In this document: positions 59,979 through 64,000 of the stretch, piece by piece
Numbering within the stretch: the first letter of the stretch is position 1
Layout of the letters: every line of letters begins with the position of its first letter
Source: Palsa-504 sp963808315
GTDB lineage: Bacteria; Actinomycetota; Actinomycetes; Streptosporangiales; Streptosporangiaceae
NCBI GenBank assembly: GCA_963808315.1
Contig: CAWEFK010000044.1
Span: 1-64,000 of the forward strand
Reading direction: 5' to 3'
Length of the DNA: 64,000 nucleotides
The notes under the pieces: model-generated
Told to the model about the DNA's origin: nothing
Databases searched by the model: none
What the model saw: the letters and a program-made list of their open reading frames with translations, nothing else
Program-made: the position numbers and the translations under genes

Positions 59979-60560
59979 GTGCCTAGAGCCGGTCTCACCG
60001 AGGCCCGGGTGCTCGACGAGGCCGAGCGGCTGGCCGACGAGGTCGGCCTGGCCCACCTCACTCTCGCCGCTCTGGCCGAGCGCCTCGGCGTACGTTATCC
60101 GTCGCTGTACAAACACGTCGATGGCATGGACGGCCTGCAACGCGGCATCGCCATCCGGGCCAAGCACGAGCTGGCCGGAACCCTGGCCCGGGCCACCGTG
60201 GGCCGGGCGCGCGGCGACGCCATCGTCTCGTTGTCCCACGCCTACCGCAACTGGGCGATCAAGCATCCGGGCCGGTACGCCGCCGCCCAGCGGGTTCCCG
60301 CCCCTGGTGACACCGAGATGGAGGCCGCCGACTGGGCCTCGGTGGAGATCATCGGGGCCATCCTGGCCGGGTACGACCTGCAAGGCGACGACGTCATCGA
60401 CGCCATCCGGGCCTTGCGCGCCGCCTTGCACGGCTTCGTGAGCCTCGAGATCACCTTCGTGCACCCCGCCGACATCGACCGGAGCTTCGGCCGCCTGGTC
60501 CAGGGCCTGGCCACCGCGCTGGCCAACTGGGCCGACAGCGACGGACCAGAGCGGGCCTAA
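59979..60560 (+). CDS. TetR-family regulator (TetR_C_13/WHG-like)
   Basis: 193 residues from GTG 59979. RVLDEAERLADEVGLAHLTL, ALAERLGVRYPSLYKHVDGM and the WHG-type C-terminus (RALRAALHGFVSLEI). Third gene of the ABC run, same strand, so probably a local repressor in addition to the divergent TetR. Confidence 0.9.
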   Translation: MPRAGLTEARVLDEAERLADEVGLAHLTLAALAERLGVRYPSLYKHVDGMDGLQRGIAIRAKHELAGTLARATVGRARGDAIVSLSHAYRNWAIKHPGRYAAAQRVPAPGDTEMEAADWASVEIIGAILAGYDLQGDDVIDAIRALRAALHGFVSLEITFVHPADIDRSFGRLVQGLATALANWADSDGPERA

Positions 60561-60608
60561 CCGGCCCCCGGTGGCCTGCGCTAGACGGAAGATCTAGTCG
60601 GCGGTATC

Positions 60609-60620
60609 GTTACATGTAAC
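60609..60620. promoter_or_regulatory. Probable operator of the MazE/MazF pair
   Basis: GTTACATGTAAC, a perfect 12-base palindrome 15 bases upstream of the antitoxin ATG. Confidence 0.6.
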
Positions 60621-60635
60621 ACAGGGAGGTCGTAG

Positions 60636-60848
60636 ATGGCCGACACAGACTCGCGTCGGCGCGTCCGTGCGCACCGGGAGCGACTGCGCGCGCAGGGCCT
60701 GCGGCCGGTGCAGATCTGGGTTCCGGACGTTAACGCCGAGGGCTTCGCCGCAGAGGCGCACCGGCAATCGCGTGCGGTGGCCGTGAGCGATGCTGCCGAC
60801 GATGACCAGGCCTTCGTGGAAGAGATATCGGAGTGGCCTGAGCCGTGA
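60636..60848 (+). CDS. Antitoxin MazE-like (DUF3018)
   Basis: 70 residues (AGGGAGG upstream). RRRVRAHRERLRAQGLRPVQ, IWVPDVNAEGFAAEAHRQSR is the DUF3018/MazE9-type pattern, with an acidic toxin-binding tail (DAADDDQAFVEEISEWPEP). Stop overlaps the toxin start as GTGA. Confidence 0.85.
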   Translation: MADTDSRRRVRAHRERLRAQGLRPVQIWVPDVNAEGFAAEAHRQSRAVAVSDAADDDQAFVEEISEWPEP

Positions 60849-61177
60849 AGCGAGCCGAGATCTGGACGGTCTCGGGCGGAGCGGACTACACCGGCAAACC
60901 GCGGCCTGCGGTCATCATCCAGGATGATCACTTCGATACCGATTCGGTCACGCTATGCCCCTTCACCACCGACCCGACGGACGCTCCGCTGTTCCGCCTC
61001 CTGATCGAGCCGGATCAGGGCAACGGCCTGGAAGTACCCAGCCGGGTCATGGTGGACAAGGTCACCACCGTGCGCCGGTCCAGGCTCGGCGCGAAGGTCG
61101 GAGTGCTCGATGACGCCAGCGTTCTCCGGCTCAACCGGGTGCTTGTCGTTTTCCTTGGCATCGCCAGCAGCACGTGA
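60845..61177 (+). CDS. MazF/PemK-family toxin
   Basis: 110 residues from GTG 60845. KRAEIWTVSGGADYTGKPRP then AVIIQDDHFDTDSVTLCPFT, and SRVMVDKVTTVRRSRLG, the usual MazF core in which the Arg after the first strand is replaced by the KPRPAV loop. Ribosome-independent mRNA interferase by family. Second MazEF of the window. Confidence 0.9.
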   Translation: MKRAEIWTVSGGADYTGKPRPAVIIQDDHFDTDSVTLCPFTTDPTDAPLFRLLIEPDQGNGLEVPSRVMVDKVTTVRRSRLGAKVGVLDDASVLRLNRVLVVFLGIASST

Positions 61178-61194
61178 TCCGGCCGACCCCCAGC

Positions 61195-61851
61195 TCAATC
61201 CGAACGCTGAACCTGATGGGCTGGGACATCGTCCACGCCACCACCTTCGAGCGGCGGCTGCGCGGCCCCGGGGCGGGTCGGCCGGGGGCGGGCCTGCCGG
61301 GGGCGGGCCTGCCATTCGGGGCGGGTGATGCGGTAGAGGACCCAGTCGCGGTTGAGCTCGGTCAGGGAGCCGACCAGCCTCCAGCCGACTCGCTGGAAGA
61401 CCGTTCGCATCGCCAGGTTCGCGGGATCCGTGGGCGCCTCGACGACCTCGGCCGCCGCCCGCTCGAAAAGCCAGTCCGTCAAGAGCGCGAGCGCCTCACG
61501 CCCATGGCCCCGGCCGCGTGCCTCTTCCCGCAGGCCGATACCCACCTCGAAGGTGCCGGGCGGGAGCGGACGGCCGGGGGGCACGAAGGTCTGGATACGC
61601 CCGATGGACACCCCGCCCAGGTCGATGGCGAGATCGAGCCAGCCGTCTTCCAGCCGGCCCGATCGCTGGAGCCGGGCCCGGAAGCCTGCCTCGTCGGGAA
61701 GGTCGGCGATGGTCATGGGATCGGCGGTGACCATGGCGTGCCATTCCTCGTCGATCTCCGGCGGTCGCAGCGCCCTGAGCACCAGCTGCGGGCCGCAGAT
61801 CCGGACGTCCGGAATACCTGCGGCCGCGTCCTGCCACTGCCCCGTATCCAC
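61195..61851 (-). CDS. GNAT-family N-acetyltransferase (RimJ-like)
   Basis: 218 residues from ATG 61851. GPQLVLRALRPPEIDEEWHA, TFEVGIGLREEARGRGHGRE and DPANLAMRTVFQRVGWRLVG (NxxSxRxxxKxGF-like) are RimJ/RimL-type marks. The last about 40 residues are low-complexity RPRPTRPG, probably a read-through tail. First of three consecutive GNAT genes on this strand (last transcribed). Confidence 0.82.
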   Translation of the reverse strand: MDTGQWQDAAAGIPDVRICGPQLVLRALRPPEIDEEWHAMVTADPMTIADLPDEAGFRARLQRSGRLEDGWLDLAIDLGGVSIGRIQTFVPPGRPLPPGTFEVGIGLREEARGRGHGREALALLTDWLFERAAAEVVEAPTDPANLAMRTVFQRVGWRLVGSLTELNRDWVLYRITRPEWQARPRQARPRPTRPGAAQPPLEGGGVDDVPAHQVQRSD

Positions 61852-61899
61852 GGCCCCAGGATAATCGGCCCGGCCGGGAACGGCCGATCCCGGGCCGGG

Positions 61900-62349
61900 C
61901 TATCCAGCCGCTGGGCCGTCCAGGACCTTGCGGAAGTAGACGGCGGATTCCTCATAGCCCAGCGCGCGGTAGAAGGGCGCGGCCCGCCGGGTGGCCAGCG
62001 CGATCAGTGCGCATCCCTGAGCGGCGGCCCAATGCTCGAATGCGCTCATCAGCGCCCGGCCGGTGCCGTGGCCCCGATCCTGGTGGCGGACGAGGACCTC
62101 CTCGACCCAGCCCACCGCTCCGTTGGCGTACAGGGTGAGGTGACGGAAGCCAAGGAGGTAGCCCAGACGCTCCTGTCCGTCCGCCGCCAGGAGCAGGCAG
62201 GCGCCGTCCGCAGCGAGCAGGGCCGGGTAGTTGCGGTCGAACTCCGGGCGGGAGAACGTAAACGAGTGCGCTAGCTCAGCGGCCAGGTCCGCCACCGCAG
62301 CGGCGTCGTCGGTAGTGGCGCGCCTGACCTGGCACCGCGTACCGCTCAT
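61900..62349 (-). CDS. GNAT-family N-acetyltransferase
   Basis: 149 residues from ATG 62349, overlapping the upstream GNAT stop by four bases. VRRATTDDAAAVADLAAELA, VGWVEEVLVRHQDRGHGTGR (acetyl-CoA loop) and ALATRRAAPFYRALGYEESA are a compact, complete GNAT fold. Substrate unknown. Confidence 0.88.
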   Translation of the reverse strand: MSGTRCQVRRATTDDAAAVADLAAELAHSFTFSRPEFDRNYPALLAADGACLLLAADGQERLGYLLGFRHLTLYANGAVGWVEEVLVRHQDRGHGTGRALMSAFEHWAAAQGCALIALATRRAAPFYRALGYEESAVYFRKVLDGPAAG

Positions 62350-62882
62350 CGTCCGGGCGGGTCCCGGTCCGGGTCCGTGTCCGGGTCCGGGTCCGTGTCC
62401 GGCAACGCGAGCCAGTCCGCCCACGACAGGTCGCGGCCGATGTAACGCGGATTGGTAAAGGGCCAGGCCGCGGCGATCCACCGGGGTACCAGCGCGTCCA
62501 GCGCGCGCTCAAGGCCGGTGCCGACCTGGCCGTCCACCACCCACCAGGAAATCTCGGCGTCGGCGCCTTGCTTTTCCGGCGGGTCAATGTAGACGCAGCC
62601 GAGCAGGACTGTCTCCGCATCGTCCAGCAACGCGTAGTTGAACGACTGGCAGGCCGCGATCTCGGCTTCGTGACGGGCTAGGTCCTTCAGGTCCTGCTGG
62701 TACGTCATCGAGGCGGGCGGCCAGTCCCATGCCCCGCCGAAGATCGACCATAGCCGGGGCTGAGAGCCCATCACCGCCGGGTAGTCGAGATCAACGTCCG
62801 CGGCCCTGATCGGACGCAGATGGTGGCCATCATCGACGGGCACCACGGTGGGGTAGCGGAAATCAGCCGGCAGCCAGACCAT
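62346..62882 (-). CDS. GNAT-like protein, twin of the domain at 50453-50977
   Basis: 178 residues from ATG 62882. MVWLPADFRYPTVVPVDDGH, LLGCVYIDPPEKQGADAEIS and ALVPRWIAAAWPFTNPRYIG match the 50.9-kb copy closely. It ends in a DTDPDPDTDPDRDPPGR tail encoded by GGTCCG-type hexanucleotide repeats (62355-62400). Short upstream sequences are also shared, so the two arose by segmental duplication. Confidence 0.8.
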   Translation of the reverse strand: MVWLPADFRYPTVVPVDDGHHLRPIRAADVDLDYPAVMGSQPRLWSIFGGAWDWPPASMTYQQDLKDLARHEAEIAACQSFNYALLDDAETVLLGCVYIDPPEKQGADAEISWWVVDGQVGTGLERALDALVPRWIAAAWPFTNPRYIGRDLSWADWLALPDTDPDPDTDPDRDPPGR

Positions 62883-62916
62883 GGCCCCCAGTCTTGCCCG
62901 GATCGTCGCCGCGCGT

Positions 62917-63285
62917 CTAGGGTTGCGGATCCGATGGCTGGCGTCGCTCGAGCACGGCCAGCCGGAGCTCGAGCTGGTCAACCCGGTGCCGGAGGATCTC
63001 AAGCTGGGCCTCGTCGGCGAGCCGCCGCTGCGCGGTGTGGCGCAGTCGCGGGGAGGCCTCGGCACGCGCGGCGACGAGCGTGAGCGGCACCAGCCGCTGC
63101 GGACCATGCGGCCCGTCGACCAGCCGGGACGGGATCTGCCCGCCGCGGTACCAGCTGCGCAGGGCGGCACGGGAAGCGCCGGTGTCGGCGGCCGCCCGCT
63201 CAAGCGTCACCCAGTCCGAGCCCTCGAGCTGGGCCGTCAGCTCGAGTTCGACCTCCCAGTCGTCGAGCCGGTCCTCCCACTCCAT
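62917..63285 (-). CDS. MerR-like HTH protein with coiled coil
   Basis: 122 residues. DWVTLERAAADTGASRAALR and SWYRGGQIPSRLVDGPHGPQ form a MerR/excisionase-type winged helix, followed by a coiled coil (LADEAQLEILRHRVDQLELR). A common actinobacterial single-gene regulator of unknown target. Confidence 0.8.
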   Translation of the reverse strand: MEWEDRLDDWEVELELTAQLEGSDWVTLERAAADTGASRAALRSWYRGGQIPSRLVDGPHGPQRLVPLTLVAARAEASPRLRHTAQRRLADEAQLEILRHRVDQLELRLAVLERRQPSDPQP

Positions 63286-63377
63286 GACAACCGTTCTCCC
63301 TCTTCAGCGGCCTACGCCATTTACCCTATTAATAGCATGGTATTGACTAGGTGACGAGCATGCTGCACGGTGGTCCC

Positions 63378-64000
63378 ATGTTTGAGAGATTCACTAACCA
63401 CGCCCGGCACGTTGTCGTGCTTGCCCAGGAGGAAGCCCGGCGGCTGCACCACAACTACATCGGCACCGAGCACATCCTGCTCGGCCTCCTCGGCGAGTCC
63501 GGCGGGCTCGCGGCCCGCGTCCTCGGGGGTTTCGGGATGTCGCTCCAGGGCGCCCGCGAAGAGGTCGAGGCCATTATCGGCACCGGTAAGAAAGCCCCCA
63601 GCGGGCATATCCCGTTCACCCCGCGCGCGAAGAAGATCCTCGAGCTCTCGCTCCGCGAGGCCGTGGCCCTGCGCCACAACTACATCGGCACCGAGCACAT
63701 TCTGCTCGGCGTGCTACGGGAAGGCGACGGCGTCGGGGCAAAGATCCTGAGGCAGCACTCCCCCGACCTCACGCCGATCCGGATGGCCGTGCTCGACAGG
63801 CTGCCCGCGGGGTCAGCCGAGCCGCCCCGGGGCCGCCGCTGGCTGCGCCGCCGCTCCGGAGCGGATCCCGGCGAGACGCCCGAGTCAGGGGAGCAAGCAG
63901 AGCTGCGCACCACGCCGGCCGCCGACCTCAGCCTGAGCGAAGCCGCCCGGCTGGCCGGGTCACAGCCGGTCGGCTCGCATCATCTGCTGCTCGCCGCCCT
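63378..64000 (+). CDS. Clp N-terminal-domain protein (ClpC-like), partial
   Basis: From ATG 63378, open to the window end (over 207 residues). MFERFTNHARHVVVLAQEEA then LHHNYIGTEHILLGLLGESG and a second repeat ALRHNYIGTEHILLGVLREG are the two Clp-N repeats at ClpC standard. After a charged linker (LRRRSGADPGETPESGEQAE) a further repeat begins (LAGSQPVGSHHLLLAAL), which is not ClpC order, so this is a stand-alone multi-repeat Clp-N protein rather than ClpC unless an AAA module follows. Confidence 0.85.
   Translation, partial: MFERFTNHARHVVVLAQEEARRLHHNYIGTEHILLGLLGESGGLAARVLGGFGMSLQGAREEVEAIIGTGKKAPSGHIPFTPRAKKILELSLREAVALRHNYIGTEHILLGVLREGDGVGAKILRQHSPDLTPIRMAVLDRLPAGSAEPPRGRRWLRRRSGADPGETPESGEQAELRTTPAADLSLSEAARLAGSQPVGSHHLLLAA

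Noticed and set aside
61174..62274. Long plus-strand open frame opposite two GNAT genes
   Set aside because: Antisense to two complete acetyltransferase genes; no motif or start signal.
1..64000. tRNA, rRNA, transposase or integrase genes
   Set aside because: No cloverleaf-like, rRNA-like or DDE/tyrosine-recombinase sequence was recognised on either strand; absence by eye is not proof.

Overview
The window is high-GC DNA from an actinomycete. Codon bias is strong in the third position, and it carries an RbpA-type RNA-polymerase-binding protein, deazaflavin (F420)-type PPOX oxidoreductases, a ScoMcrA-like HNH endonuclease, GlxA/HxlR/TetR/PadR regulators and a Clp N-domain protein. A Streptomyces/Streptosporangiales-type soil actinomycete fits; no finer placement is supported. 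No rRNA, tRNA, CRISPR array, transposase or integrase was recognised.

Layout. 0-1.5 kb: a type IV restriction enzyme and a decayed neighbour. 1.7-9.6 kb: a membrane-anchored P-loop/TPR protein, then a co-directional block of five amino-acid and peptide enzymes: a cysteine-synthase-like PLP enzyme, serine acetyltransferase, PatB-like PLP enzyme, Asp/Glu-racemase-like enzyme and PGM1-like ATP-grasp ligase. This looks like a small biosynthetic cluster for a modified, probably D-configured, amino acid joined by an amide bond; four of its five genes carry frameshifts. 9.5-20.4 kb: mixed accessory genes (truncated GT-C mannosyltransferase, cyclase, BrnT/BrnA pair, HxlR/PPOX pair, EamA/GlxA divergon, PASTA protein, monooxygenase/TetR divergon). 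20.4-22.6 kb: a graveyard of gene fragments. 22.7-25.5 kb: PadR plus ABC exporter with a perfect 31-bp operator. 26-36 kb: many regulator/enzyme divergons, an HTH/Clp-N pair with twin operators, and an EndoU nuclease with a probable immunity gene. 36-41 kb: an FHA protein, a PPOX enzyme behind a SoxR-like promoter, and an RbpA paralogue. 42-46 kb: quinone oxidoreductase and a GntR-controlled ABC operon. 47-51 kb: MazEF, ABC remnants, and a frameshifted GT-C glycosyltransferase fused to an acetyltransferase domain. 51-64 kb: phosphotransferase, TetR/MFS and AraC/DUF2000 divergons, TetR/ABC/TetR block, a second MazEF, three tandem GNAT genes, a MerR-like HTH and a Clp N-domain protein running off the end.

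Two themes run through the window. First, decay or indel error: at least a dozen recognisable genes are interrupted by single-base shifts (some at G/C homopolymers) or have lost internal blocks, and fragments of genes at the left end recur at 11.9 and 20.9 kb. Homopolymer shifts may be assembly errors; the deletions cannot be. Second, repeats: a short intergenic motif (core ACCACGGTTCGTTCGG) occurs at least nine times, nearly always at 3' ends of genes and twice as a long hairpin, and a 67-bp element occurs at 20.7 and 56.0 kb.

Most intact genes are one-regulator/one-target divergons with visible palindromic operators, so the region is best read as regulated accessory DNA (stress, detoxification, export, toxin-antitoxin) around a possibly inactivated natural-product cluster.
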